This document shows, one piece after another, positions 1 to 6,968 of a DNA stretch of 37,653 nucleotides (positions within the stretch are counted from its first letter, which is position 1; each line of letters begins with the position of its first letter). Location of the stretch: NCBI GenBank assembly GCA_024640665.1, contig JAHEEO010000003.1, positions 1 to 37,653 of the forward strand, read 5' to 3'. Made by a program: the position numbers and the translations under genes. The DNA is from Rhodospirillales bacterium (GTDB lineage: Bacteria > Pseudomonadota > Gammaproteobacteria > Steroidobacterales > Rariloculaceae). Under the pieces are notes generated by a model. The model had not been told where the DNA came from. It saw only the letters and a list, made by a program, of their open reading frames with translations, and did no database searches.

Positions 1-235
1 GAGCGGCAGCCGGTGGCTCAACGGGATTAGCCGTGTCTCGCGCAGCTGCTAAAGCGACGCGGGTGCGGGCAGGTGCAGCGGCACCGTCCACGCGAATCGT
101 GACCGCGACGGCAGATCTGTCTTCTGGTCGGTCGCTGTAAACCGCATTGCCCTGGGCATCCAACGACCGATAGACTTCGGCAGCTGACAATGACGACATA
201 CACAATGTCAAAGCTAGAAAAACTTTCCCATTCAC
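1..235 (-). CDS. DUF4124 domain exported protein (5' part, runs off the left edge)
   Basis: This leftward gene is cut by the window edge, so only its first 78 codons are visible. The likely start is a GTG at 235, with GAGG about 8 bases upstream. The N-terminus is a short signal peptide (a lysine, then a hydrophobic stretch ending in SLSAA). It is followed by EVYRSLDAQGNAVYSDRPE, the tryptophan/tyrosine-rich beta motif typical of DUF4124, a small domain found at the start of many proteobacterial periplasmic proteins. An Ala/Pro-rich segment follows and the rest is not visible. The function of the family is unknown. A second DUF4124 gene lies at 19396-19935. The call rests on the motif and the signal peptide; no full length can be given. 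Confidence 0.68.
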   Translation of the reverse strand, partial: MNGKVFLALTLCMSSLSAAEVYRSLDAQGNAVYSDRPEDRSAVAVTIRVDGAAAPARTRVALAAARDTANPVEPPAAA

Positions 236-370
236 TCGGCGTTGCCTCGTTCGGCACGATTGATCAAAAAGTCTAGCATGCCGGCGATTTCGATTGACGT
301 GATGAGGCTCTCCGTTTTTCGGCACAATAGTCAGAATCTAAGTTGGTAAAAACAGATTAAGGTAAGTGAA
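236..370. other. Divergent intergenic region between the DUF4124 gene and ubiK
   Basis: These 135 bases separate the leftward DUF4124 gene from rightward ubiK and must carry both promoters. The segment just before ubiK is AT-rich and ends in AAGG about 7 bases before the ATG. TTGACG at 294-299 looks like a -35 box, but the nearest -10-like hexamer (CACAAT, 323-328) is about 23 bases further on, too far for a normal sigma-70 promoter. No convincing operator or terminator was found. Confidence 0.35.
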
Positions 371-634
371 ATGACGCATGAATCCCGCAGCTTCAATTTA
401 GATGATCTCGCTCGCCAACTCGCTGATGCTATCCCCTCGAATCTGCGCGGCATCGGCGAAGACTTGCAGCGCAATTTTAAAACGCTGCTCCAATCCGGTC
501 TCGGTCGCATGGATTTGGTCACCCGTGAGGAATTCGATATTCAGAAGGCCCTGCTCGCGCGAACCCGCGAAAAGCTCGAGCATATGGATCGTCGTCTCAG
601 CGCGCTCGAATCGGAGCTCGATCCGCACGATTAG
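371..634 (+). CDS. ubiK: UbiK-family ubiquinone biosynthesis accessory factor
   Basis: An 87-residue soluble protein of the UbiK/YqiC (BMFP) family. In E. coli, UbiK binds UbiJ and helps the cytosolic ubiquinone-synthesis complex under aerobic conditions; related proteins trimerise through a C-terminal coiled coil and interact with membranes. Here residues 1-50 form the amphipathic N-terminal region, including IPSNLRGIGEDLQRNFKTLL. Residues 50-85 carry the family signature DLVTREEFDIQKALLARTREKLE and a heptad-like coiled coil that ends at the stop. Length and motif match the family closely. The gene lies 31 bases before comM, an arrangement also found in Pseudomonas, so the two are probably co-transcribed. 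The ATG has AAGG upstream. UbiJ is not in this window. Confidence 0.9.
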   Translation: MTHESRSFNLDDLARQLADAIPSNLRGIGEDLQRNFKTLLQSGLGRMDLVTREEFDIQKALLARTREKLEHMDRRLSALESELDPHD

Positions 635-665
635 TCCGATCCCGGCCGCCGGTTGAGGCGACTGG

Positions 666-2180
666 GTGGCGCTCGCGCACTTACTGAGTCGCGGCCAATC
701 CGGGCTCACTGCATATGAAGTCTCCGTAGAAGTACATATCGCCGGCGGCTTGCCCAGCTTTTCGATAGCCGGATTACCGACGACCACCGTCAGGGAAAGC
801 AAGGATCGGGTGCGCGCCGCACTGCAAACCTGTGGCCTGCCGATTCCGCCGCGCCGCATTACCGTGCACCTCGGACCTGCAGAAATCCCCAAAGACGGTG
901 GGCGCTTCGATCTGCCCATTGCCCTCGGCGTCTTGCTCGCACAGCAATCGCGGCCATGGAACGTGGCCAACACGGAGTTCGTTGGCGAGCTGACTCTCGG
1001 CGGCGAATTGCGAGCCGTCAGAGGCATTTTACCAGCGATCATCGCCGCCAAAGCAGCCGGCAGAACCATCGTGATTCCTGCGCAGAGCAGCCGTGAGGCC
1101 GCACTGGTAGAACACAATACTGCCTTAACGGCTGCCCACTTGACCGACGTCATAGCCCATCTCGATGGACGCGCTGCGCTTGCAAGCGTGCCGGCAGCCG
1201 CGCCCGGTGAGTGCGCTGCCGAGTCACCGGATTTAAGCGATATTCAGGGTCAAGACTTAGCAAAACGCGCTCTGACACTGGCCGCCGCCGGCGGCCATAA
1301 CTTGCTGTTCGTCGGACCGCCGGGCGCCGGTAAGAGCATGTTGGCTGAGCGCTTGAGCGGCTTGTTGCCGCCGCTGACGAACGAGCAGCGGCTACAGGTC
1401 GCCGCGATTCGTTCATTAACCGGACAAGTCGATGACTTCTCCGGTGCCGTACCGTTTCGTGCCCCGCATCACACTTGCTCGGCTCGGGCGCTCATTGGCG
1501 GCGGCGCGAAACCGCGCCCCGGCGAGGTTTCGATGGCAAATCAAGGCATCTTGTTTTTGGACGAATTGCCCGAATTCGCGCGCGATGCCGTCGAGGCATT
1601 GCGCGAACCGCTCGAGTCGGGCTTCGTAACCGTATCCCGGGTCATGGATCGGGTCCGGTACCCGGCCGAATTTCTGCTGGTGGCGGCAATGAACCCGTGC
1701 CCGTGCGGACATGCCGGCGACGAGCACCGCTGCATCTGCACGCCGGCTCGACTGCTGCATTATCAAAATCGAGTGTCCGGGCCCATTTTAGATCGCATCG
1801 ACATGCACGTTGAGGTGCCACGGGTCGCGGTAAAAACCGCGCTTGAACAGCCACCATTGGAATCGCCGATGCTGCGTCAAGCCGTCGCCGCCGCGCGCCA
1901 ACGGCAGCTTGACCGCGCTGGCACATTGAACGCCCGCCTGAAGCCCGCAATGCTGCAGCAGGTGGTTGCGCCGACTAAAGCAGCAGCGGCTTTGCTTTCA
2001 CGATGCAGTGAAAAGTGGCAGTTGAGCGGGCGGTCGGTCGTGCGAATTCTAAAGACGGCACGAACAATTGCCGATTTGGCGGCTGCAGAAAGCGTGGAGC
2101 GCGAACATATTGCCGAAGCGCTGCAACTACGCTATCTCGATCGGCGTGGCAGACAAAGTAACGATCAAACTGGGTTATAA
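666..2180 (+). CDS. comM: ComM/YifB family Mg-chelatase-like AAA+ ATPase (branch-migration helicase)
   Basis: A 504-residue protein of the ComM family. ComM forms a hexameric AAA+ helicase that promotes branch migration of the donor strand during natural transformation, and it is also kept by bacteria not known to be competent. Residues 1-180 form the Lon-like N-terminal domain (start ALAHLLSRGQSGLTAYEV, then GLPSFSIAGLP). The AAA+ core follows, with Walker A GPPGAGKSM near residue 217, Walker B-like LFLDELPEF near 297, and the Mg-chelatase C-terminal domain ending around 495. A CPCG...CIC cluster near 340 is typical of the family. The start is GTG with GAGG about 9 bases upstream. The stop codon overlaps a TATAAT box that probably serves the next gene. 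The protein appears complete and intact. Confidence 0.94.
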   Translation: MALAHLLSRGQSGLTAYEVSVEVHIAGGLPSFSIAGLPTTTVRESKDRVRAALQTCGLPIPPRRITVHLGPAEIPKDGGRFDLPIALGVLLAQQSRPWNVANTEFVGELTLGGELRAVRGILPAIIAAKAAGRTIVIPAQSSREAALVEHNTALTAAHLTDVIAHLDGRAALASVPAAAPGECAAESPDLSDIQGQDLAKRALTLAAAGGHNLLFVGPPGAGKSMLAERLSGLLPPLTNEQRLQVAAIRSLTGQVDDFSGAVPFRAPHHTCSARALIGGGAKPRPGEVSMANQGILFLDELPEFARDAVEALREPLESGFVTVSRVMDRVRYPAEFLLVAAMNPCPCGHAGDEHRCICTPARLLHYQNRVSGPILDRIDMHVEVPRVAVKTALEQPPLESPMLRQAVAAARQRQLDRAGTLNARLKPAMLQQVVAPTKAAAALLSRCSEKWQLSGRSVVRILKTARTIADLAAAESVEREHIAEALQLRYLDRRGRQSNDQTGL

Positions 2181-2181
2181 T
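2176..2181 (+). promoter_or_regulatory. Candidate -10 box (TATAAT) overlapping the comM stop codon
   Basis: A perfect TATAAT hexamer followed by a GC-rich discriminator (CGCGCCGCG) sits across the comM stop codon, 30 bases before the TTG start of the cytochrome gene. No good -35 hexamer lies 16-18 bases upstream (ACAAAG at 2153-2158), so this would be a weak or activator-dependent promoter. A very similar TATAAT plus CGCG context precedes the rhodanese gene at 11377. Confidence 0.4.
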
Positions 2182-2211
2182 CGCGCCGCGGCTCGACGTG
2201 AGGAAATAAGC

Positions 2212-2724
2212 TTGAACGCTAGTGAACAGAAATTGTTCGATGGTTTTACATTTGTTCTGGGAATATTTCTCGGCGCATTATGTGCTGCTGCAGCGGCGGT
2301 TACCGCCGGCGCTTTGGATAGCCGCAGCCGCCTGAACACCGACGACGAGATCGCCATGGAAGCCATTGCAGACAGGCTTGCGCCCGTTGGCCGCATAGCG
2401 CTGCTTGGCGACGCCGAACTTGCCGTAGCGGCAGCGCCTGTCGTTGCACCAACCCGCGTCGATACGGTGCTTTCCGGTCCGCAGGTCTTCAACGAAGCTT
2501 GCTATCTCTGTCACGCACCACCCGGCGTACCTGGCGCGCCAGTCGTTGGCGATGTCGCAGCATGGGAGCCACGGGCTGCGCAGGGACTGCAACTACTGCA
2601 AGAACATGCCATCAACGGCTATCAGGGCGTCGCGGGTTTTATGCCTGCAAAAGGCGGCCGTGTAGACTTATCAGACGACGAAGTTCGCTCTGCCGTCGAA
2701 TACATGCTTGAACAATTGCCATAG
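2212..2724 (+). CDS. Membrane-anchored cytochrome c5-like monohaem protein
   Basis: A protein of about 170 residues with an N-terminal membrane anchor (residues 8-34, FTFVLGIFLGALCAAAAAVTAGAL), an Ala-rich linker, and a C-terminal class I cytochrome c domain. The haem-binding motif CYLCH lies near residue 96, and the distal methionine is in FMPAKGG near 143, followed by DLSDDEVRSAVEYML. This is the layout of the cytochrome c5 family, small periplasmic electron carriers feeding terminal oxidases or other reductases. The reading frame extends upstream into comM, but TTG at 2212 has GAGGAA six bases before it and begins just ahead of the anchor, so I chose it. The physiological partner cannot be read from the neighbours. 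Confidence 0.85.
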   Translation: MNASEQKLFDGFTFVLGIFLGALCAAAAAVTAGALDSRSRLNTDDEIAMEAIADRLAPVGRIALLGDAELAVAAAPVVAPTRVDTVLSGPQVFNEACYLCHAPPGVPGAPVVGDVAAWEPRAAQGLQLLQEHAINGYQGVAGFMPAKGGRVDLSDDEVRSAVEYMLEQLP

Positions 2725-2754
2725 AGGAAATGGGTGTAGCGGTTACCGCCGCGC

Positions 2755-3798
2755 TCAATTCACGCATTCAAATGGCTCTACCCGTGCATCCGGTAACCAA
2801 ATGAAATGCTTGCTCACTGTAACTGGCGCTGTAAAAGTGGCTGCATCCGTTACGGTTAAGACATAGTCGAGTCGTGAACCTTGATCGGCCAATACAAACC
2901 GTTCTTCCAACACAGCATCCTGACTCAAAGGTATACCGACGCTATCAAAGTGCCCCCAATCCACCCGCGTCGTCATTACGACGAGTGCGTCATCTTCCCA
3001 GCGTCCTAGCGAGAAACCAAGCCGTGAGAACGGCTGTTGTTGTGGGTCCAGGTCACGCGACATGTGGATAGTGCGGCGCGTATCGTACTCCTCGATACGC
3101 AAGAGGATTTGATCGCCGGCATCGATAATTTCCATCGGGTAAGGCTGTTCCATGATGGTCGGCATGCCTTTCGGCGCGCAATCGCGCGTTGGATCATCTT
3201 CAAAGAAGTCGAAGGCTGCGAGGGCTGCCGCGGCGCTGGTTGTCAGAGGATAATTCGAAAAATCAAACTCGGAATCCAGGGCTTCCGGAAATAGAAACCC
3301 CGCTCCGGAACCCGTGCTCCAAACGCGAAAGATGCCCAATTCACTGGCATCGGTTTCGCCGCTGACCTCGCGTACGGCTTCGCCGGCGCGCAGTGCGCGT
3401 TCGGCATCCGTCCACCGCGGGCCACCGCCAAATACGAGCTCGTTACCGTTAGGCAGCAATACATTGCGCACAAAAACGTTATTAAGATTGCGCCGTGAGG
3501 GGTTGCCGGCGACGACCAAACGATCGCCAACGCCAATCATGTCTTCAGTGATTCCCCAACGACTGATGCCGGCCACAGATAGCGTTTCGATATCCCACGG
3601 CATGACTTCACCCTCCGCATTGGTAACATTGAGCAGGAAACGCACATGCGGGTTTTGCCAACTGACTTCGGATACGATGCCTTCGAGCTCCGTGGTGCTC
3701 GAGCGATCGAACCAGGCCGATACGCTGTGATGACCAACAGCCACATGAGACAGGCCGCTCAATAACGCTGTCGTGATAAAAACTCGCTTGAGTGTCAT
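2755..3798 (-). CDS. DUF6152 family exported protein
   Basis: A 347-residue exported protein. The mature N-terminus (signal peptide about residues 1-20, then GHHSVSAWFD and ELEGIVSEVSWQNPHVRF) matches the DUF6152 family, secreted proteins of unknown function common in Proteobacteria and noted for a conserved HH near the signal cleavage site and an OB-like beta domain. Residues 130-345 form a second region with a single CAPKG motif and many beta strands (RLGFSLGRWEDDALVV, HFIWLPDARVEPFECV). The open frame continues upstream, but ATG at 3798 is preceded by GGAGGGG and starts exactly at the signal peptide. It is the last gene of a leftward run and stops 30 bases from the cytochrome stop. No enzymatic motif was recognised. 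Confidence 0.72.
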   Translation of the reverse strand: MTLKRVFITTALLSGLSHVAVGHHSVSAWFDRSSTTELEGIVSEVSWQNPHVRFLLNVTNAEGEVMPWDIETLSVAGISRWGITEDMIGVGDRLVVAGNPSRRNLNNVFVRNVLLPNGNELVFGGGPRWTDAERALRAGEAVREVSGETDASELGIFRVWSTGSGAGFLFPEALDSEFDFSNYPLTTSAAAALAAFDFFEDDPTRDCAPKGMPTIMEQPYPMEIIDAGDQILLRIEEYDTRRTIHMSRDLDPQQQPFSRLGFSLGRWEDDALVVMTTRVDWGHFDSVGIPLSQDAVLEERFVLADQGSRLDYVLTVTDAATFTAPVTVSKHFIWLPDARVEPFECVN

Positions 3799-3836
3799 TG
3801 TTATGGATCCCCTCCGTAAGCGAAAACGCAAGCCGC

Positions 3837-4082
3837 CTATTTGGCTCGCCAGAGTGTTTCGAATTCGCGCTTCGTCACGTTGCTTTCGAGCATCGGCATC
3901 GAAAGCCGTGACAACCCAAACCATCCCGGCTCGTCCGCTGACGGAACCAGCTGGTGAGTAATCTGACCGTTTGCGGCGACGCCGAGTTCACGCTGGACCC
4001 AACCGTCTTCGTCTATCTCTGTATACAACACATTGTGTTTGAGTGTGGCCAGTTCATCGGATGTCCATTTCAAGTAGATCAT
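3837..4082 (-). CDS. Small conserved protein resembling DUF6881
   Basis: An 81-residue soluble protein starting MIYLKWTSDE and containing VLYTEIDEDGWVQRELGV. This fits the pattern I associate with DUF6881, small proteins that start with a beta strand ending in W and continue with a YSE-D--W-RK-like segment. Function is unknown. An in-frame start at 4136 would add 18 residues and overlap the thioesterase gene by 22 bases, but the family start supports ATG 4082, although its ribosome-binding site is poor. The protein is hydrophilic with no signal peptide or cysteine. It lies 38 bases before the DUF6152 gene. The family assignment is from memory of the motif and should be treated as a resemblance. 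Confidence 0.55.
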   Translation of the reverse strand: MIYLKWTSDELATLKHNVLYTEIDEDGWVQRELGVAANGQITHQLVPSADEPGWFGLSRLSMPMLESNVTKREFETLWRAK

Positions 4083-4114
4083 AGAGCGCCATTTTTTTAT
4101 TGTTATCGTCAAGC

Positions 4115-4591
4115 TTATCGCCGAGGCCTCATCCATGCCGCATCAACCTGAATCGCTGTAACCACACCCTCAGCACAGACTTTCCCTTCTGCTAGCAGTC
4201 TACAGCGCAGATCAAAACTGCGTGGGTTTGCTTGCATAATCTCGGCGTTGAGTTCCAATGGACTGTCGATCGGTGATGGACGCAGATAGTCGATCGACAG
4301 CTTTGCGGTCGCATAGTAGTAGTGCGGTGGCGAACCAATGGGTCGACCGTCCCGAAAATAGGCCGCCGCTACTGCCGTACATATGCAGTGACAGTCGATC
4401 AGCGTGCTGATTATTCCGCCGTTGACGAAGTGCTTTGGCGCGGCACAATGGTATTCCTGCGGCACAAAACGCGCCACACTCTTTCCCTCGCCAGTCCAAA
4501 AACTTTTGAGGCCTAATCCCGACTCATTGTCAGGCCCGCAACCGAAGCAATTGTTGTGCGGAATCTGCTCTTGAAGCGATGGTTCCGCCAA
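4115..4591 (-). CDS. PaaI-like hotdog-fold thioesterase
   Basis: A 158-residue protein of the hotdog superfamily. It begins with NNCFGCGPDNESGLGLKSFW, a signature seen in a subgroup of PaaI/YiiD-type acyl-CoA thioesterases. The central helix region HFVNGGIISTLIDCHC matches the H-GG--ATL-D pattern in which the aspartate and adjacent glycines form the active site. Strands KLSIDYLRPSPIDSPLELNAEI and CRLLAEGKVCAEGVVTAI complete the fold. It probably hydrolyses a short or aromatic acyl-CoA; the substrate cannot be told. The only start in frame before the fold is TTG at 4591. It lies 26 bases after the RRM gene on the same strand, with no obvious functional link. Confidence 0.8.
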   Translation of the reverse strand: MAEPSLQEQIPHNNCFGCGPDNESGLGLKSFWTGEGKSVARFVPQEYHCAAPKHFVNGGIISTLIDCHCICTAVAAAYFRDGRPIGSPPHYYYATAKLSIDYLRPSPIDSPLELNAEIMQANPRSFDLRCRLLAEGKVCAEGVVTAIQVDAAWMRPRR

Positions 4592-4617
4592 ACGCGCTAC
4601 TCAGATACCGTTTGCGA

Positions 4618-4869
4618 CTAACGCCGCTCTCGGGGTCTTGCTTCATTGATGCGCAGGGCTCTTCCACCCAATTCTTTGCCATTAAGCTGTGAAACGGCCG
4701 TTTCACCTTCGCTTTGATCTGGCATTTCGACAAAACCAAAACCTCGCGAACGACCCGTTTCTCGATCTGAAAGAATTTTCACCGAAGAAACTTCACCGTG
4801 TGCAGCAAACGCTTCACGCAACTCATCTTCAGTCATGCTATACGACAAATTACCAACGTAGATATTCAT
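4618..4869 (-). CDS. Small RRM-domain RNA-binding protein
   Basis: An 83-residue protein that is almost entirely one RNA recognition motif. RNP2 is IYVGNL (residues 3-8) and RNP1 is RGFGFVEM (residues 42-49), with the beta-alpha-beta spacing expected and a basic tail ending RPRERR. Bacterial single-RRM proteins of this type bind single-stranded RNA and some are induced by cold. The ATG is preceded by GGAATGA, and immediately upstream lies an 11-base-pair inverted repeat (4878-4921) that would form a hairpin in the leader. It is first in a leftward group with the thioesterase 26 bases behind it. The RNA targets are unknown. Confidence 0.93.
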   Translation of the reverse strand: MNIYVGNLSYSMTEDELREAFAAHGEVSSVKILSDRETGRSRGFGFVEMPDQSEGETAVSQLNGKELGGRALRINEARPRERR

Positions 4870-4877
4870 TCCAAGCT

Positions 4878-4921
4878 CTCACGCCATTCCTATCATTTAG
4901 CAGCACAACCAATGGCGTGAG
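4878..4921 (-). repeat. Perfect 11-bp inverted repeat in the leader of the RRM gene
   Basis: CTCACGCCATT (4878-4888) and AATGGCGTGAG (4911-4921) are perfect reverse complements separated by 22 bases. The element lies 9-52 bases before the ATG of the RRM gene, just upstream of its Shine-Dalgarno sequence. In RNA it would form a stable stem-loop; in DNA it could be an operator for a dimeric regulator. It is not followed by a U-tract, so it does not look like a simple terminator. Confidence 0.7.
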
Positions 4922-4987
4922 ATTGTGTGCTCGATCGCAGAACGACTCCTATGAATGGGTTTACGCTGCGACCGTCTACCGACTCGT

Positions 4988-5003
4988 ATTGCCCGAAGGC
5001 AAT
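4988..5003 (-). terminator. Short UUCG-capped hairpin downstream of the membrane-protein gene
   Basis: On the minus strand ATTGCC-TTCG-GGCAAT forms a 6-bp stem closed by a UUCG tetraloop, 30 bases after the stop codon of the leftward gene at 5033-5506. UUCG loops are common in stable 3' end structures, but there is no U-run after the stem, so intrinsic termination is doubtful; it may protect a 3' end instead. Confidence 0.3.
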
Positions 5004-5032
5004 CCTGACTCTACGGCGGCTCGAGAAATCGG

Positions 5033-5506
5033 TCAATCCCGCGACTTAGGCGGCCTTCGATCGGTAACGAATTTGTGTTTGGGCAGAGTGAGTCGAAAAC
5101 CCAAGAGACACGTCGCGAAAATCGCGAATATTGCCGCGATCCACACAAAAAAGCCGCTGCCGAAGCTGAGTTCGGGCAACGGTGCGCCGTTGGCGCGAGC
5201 GGTTGTTTCTGCCGCGAAACTCGTTAGCGCAATGCCACCGGCCAGCGCGGCGCTGGCAGCTCCAACGCGGTAAAAGCCCGCAAATCCCGCAACCACGGTA
5301 ATGAGTAATAGAGGATTTGCGAACCACGCTATGACACCGAAGCGCACGGCGGCGAAACCCTGCGTAAGTACCTCATAACCTGAATAGCTGCGCCCACCAT
5401 CGGTTATGACCGCTGGCAGCAGCAGAGAAAAACACCACGCGAGAACAGCGGCAGCAAAGGCAAATCTAAGTGCGTTCGAACCGTATGACACGAATATCCA
5501 CTTCAT
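5033..5506 (-). CDS. Uncharacterised small integral membrane protein
   Basis: A 157-residue protein with about four predicted membrane helices: residues 12-33, around 65-85, 80-100 and 118-137. It ends in a basic tail (LPKHKFVTDRRPPKSRD). I do not recognise a family. It overlaps the 3' end of the DUF6174 gene by 41 bases, so the two are translationally close and probably belong to one transcript with the small membrane gene at 5935-6318. No catalytic motif or metal-binding cluster is visible. After its stop (5032 down to 4922) there is no gene, only the UUCG hairpin. Confidence 0.65.
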   Translation of the reverse strand: MKWIFVSYGSNALRFAFAAAVLAWCFSLLLPAVITDGGRSYSGYEVLTQGFAAVRFGVIAWFANPLLLITVVAGFAGFYRVGAASAALAGGIALTSFAAETTARANGAPLPELSFGSGFFVWIAAIFAIFATCLLGFRLTLPKHKFVTDRRPPKSRD

Positions 5507-5924
5507 CGCCGATCAAGTCGGCTACGTAGTCAATAAAGAAACTGGTCGGGTAGCCTAAAGACGCATCGTAACGAACACGCACAACCGCACCGCGCTGTAT
5601 CGCGCTATCGATCAATTCAAAAAGCTCTTGGACGGTCCAGTACAGAGAAAAATTCCGTTCGGCCGCCGGCACGATCCGTTCGGAGTTAACGAGTCGATGC
5701 CTAACGTCGGTGACTGTGCCGGCCGTGACGGTTACCAGTGTTTCAGGTGGTGTATCACCGTGACAGTCGCAATACTTGTTATAACCATATGTGTAACTTG
5801 AAATGGCACTCGTTTGCCAACGTTCCCGAGCCTGTGACAATTCTGTCAGCGCATTCGTGCCCTGAGCTTGCACGCCAAATGACGGAGCAATGAAAAGTAA
5901 CGACAACATCATCAGCATTCGCAT
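5466..5924 (-). CDS. DUF6174 domain exported protein
   Basis: A 152-residue protein with a cleavable signal peptide (MRMLMMLSLLFIAPSFGVQA, cleaved after about residue 20). The mature part has ARERWQTSAISSYTYGYNKYCDC, a VTVTAGTVTDV strand, and the C-terminal GYPTSFFIDYVADLIGDEVDIRV. This W---I--Y-Y------C-C ... YP-S--ID-----DDE pattern is what I know as DUF6174, a periplasmic or lipoprotein-like family of unknown function. The two close cysteines (CDC) could form a disulfide or bind a metal. The gene starts 10 bases after the membrane gene at 5935-6318 and overlaps the next gene by 41 bases, so it sits in the middle of a compact leftward operon. Confidence 0.75.
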   Translation of the reverse strand: MRMLMMLSLLFIAPSFGVQAQGTNALTELSQARERWQTSAISSYTYGYNKYCDCHGDTPPETLVTVTAGTVTDVRHRLVNSERIVPAAERNFSLYWTVQELFELIDSAIQRGAVVRVRYDASLGYPTSFFIDYVADLIGDEVDIRVIRFERT

Positions 5925-5934
5925 AGTTCTGTAC

Positions 5935-6318
5935 TCAAGTCGTTAGTGAATTCGCAGGTCGCGTCCATCGAACGATTAACGCCGCAAGCAGATATATCAG
6001 GTTCAGCGCACCGATCCAATGCTCCCAGCCGCTCGCCCACAGCAGGACGCCCCCTACCGGCAAAAAAGCGACCAGGAACATCGCCAGCATGACATTCCCA
6101 TGGCCTTTGACCGCCGCAATTGTTCCAATGACAGCCGCGATAAGCAGCAATACGCTGACGACGATGCTGCCCCAGCCTGGCAAGGCTTGCCCGGAACTCG
6201 GCGACCATAGCAACAAGGCCCATAACGCTACTGTTGTCGCACTCGCAACGGCACCGATCGCTTGTGCGAGGCTCCGCAGTATCGGCCGCGCTGACGTTGG
6301 CTCGCTCATGGACGACAT
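5935..6318 (-). CDS. Uncharacterised small integral membrane protein
   Basis: A 127-residue protein with about four hydrophobic helices (residues 15-38, 48-70, 74-94 and 101-119) and a short hydrophilic N-terminus. No family was recognised. Two ATG codons are possible, 6318 and 6309; neither has a good Shine-Dalgarno sequence, and the longer form is given. It is 21 bases downstream of the glycine-zipper gene and 10 bases upstream of the DUF6174 gene, which suggests joint expression and a shared envelope role, though nothing specific can be said. Confidence 0.62.
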   Translation of the reverse strand: MSSMSEPTSARPILRSLAQAIGAVASATTVALWALLLWSPSSGQALPGWGSIVVSVLLLIAAVIGTIAAVKGHGNVMLAMFLVAFLPVGGVLLWASGWEHWIGALNLIYLLAALIVRWTRPANSLTT

Positions 6319-6339
6319 GCAAACTGGCAGGCAGCGCTG

Positions 6340-6555
6340 CTAGTGGCGACCGGAAGCACTGACGACGCCTGCCGCGAATACGACCAAACCGATACCGATG
6401 CCTAAACCGGCGCCAATGGCCGCACCGATCAACAGGTTGCCGAAAAACATGCCGATCAGCACGCCGATCAAGGCGCCCCATAACAAACCGGCCGGTAATG
6501 CGAGGCTACCCCAACGAGGGAAGCCTGCGGGTGCTTGCGATTGCTGTTCAGTCAT
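6340..6555 (-). CDS. Small glycine-zipper membrane protein
   Basis: A protein of about 71 residues (86 if a TTG at 6600 is used) with a hydrophilic Gln-rich start and two tight helices rich in small residues: LPAGLLWGALIGVLIGMFFGNLLIGAAIGAGLGIGIGLVVFAAGVV. The regular GxxxG spacing is that of glycine-zipper proteins, which pack closely in membranes or oligomerise. No family name is justified. ATG 6555 is preferred because it starts directly before the conserved-looking core. It follows the parvulin gene by 56 bases and is followed after 21 bases by another membrane protein. Confidence 0.55.
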   Translation of the reverse strand: MTEQQSQAPAGFPRWGSLALPAGLLWGALIGVLIGMFFGNLLIGAAIGAGLGIGIGLVVFAAGVVSASGRH

Positions 6556-6611
6556 AGGGCGATAAGCGGATGTACCGGGTGGATTTGCTGCGACGGTCAA
6601 CGCTTGCTGAA

Positions 6612-6893
6612 CTAGTCAGAGCGCTCTGTAACCTCGATTAGGTGGTAGCCGAATTGCGTCTGCACAGGTCCCTGTACTTCACCAACTGCGGCGCTAAATA
6701 CGACTTCCTCGAATTCGCGGACCATCTGGCCCCGGCCGAACTGCCCAAGATCTCCACCGCGCTGCCCTGAAGGACACTGCGAATGCGCCTTTGCCACGGC
6801 CGCGAAATCGGCGCCATTTTCTATTTGGGTCTTTAAGTCTACGCACTGTTCTTCGTCGTCAACGAGAATGTGCCGTGCGGATGCGGTTGTCAT
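6612..6893 (-). CDS. ppiC: Parvulin-type peptidyl-prolyl cis-trans isomerase (PpiC-like)
   Basis: A 93-residue single-domain parvulin without signal peptide, like E. coli PpiC (93 residues). The domain is complete: SARHILVDDEEQC at the start, the DFAAVAKAHSQCPSGQRGGDLGQFGRGQMV core, and VFSAAVGEVQGPVQTQFGYHLIEV at the end. Parvulins isomerise prolyl bonds; catalytic His/Asp/Cys-type residues are represented by H8, C40 and H85. The protein should be cytoplasmic. GGAG lies 6 bases before the ATG. It is probably the first gene of a leftward operon with small membrane proteins. The substrate is unknown. Confidence 0.9.
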   Translation of the reverse strand: MTTASARHILVDDEEQCVDLKTQIENGADFAAVAKAHSQCPSGQRGGDLGQFGRGQMVREFEEVVFSAAVGEVQGPVQTQFGYHLIEVTERSD

Positions 6894-6968
6894 CTGTTGC
6901 TCCCGATCAGTCTATAGAAGCCCAATTATGCCTGATCGACGTTGGCGACAACACGCGGTGCGCGCCTA

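Noticed and set aside
398..1153. 251-residue open frame on the minus strand opposite ubiK and comM
   Set aside because: It overlaps the clear ubiK and comM genes, has no recognisable domain, and has the Arg/Ser/Pro-rich look of a shadow frame.
2737..2747. GCGGTTACCGC between the cytochrome and DUF6152 stops, as a terminator
   Set aside because: A one-base loop cannot fold, and no U-run follows.
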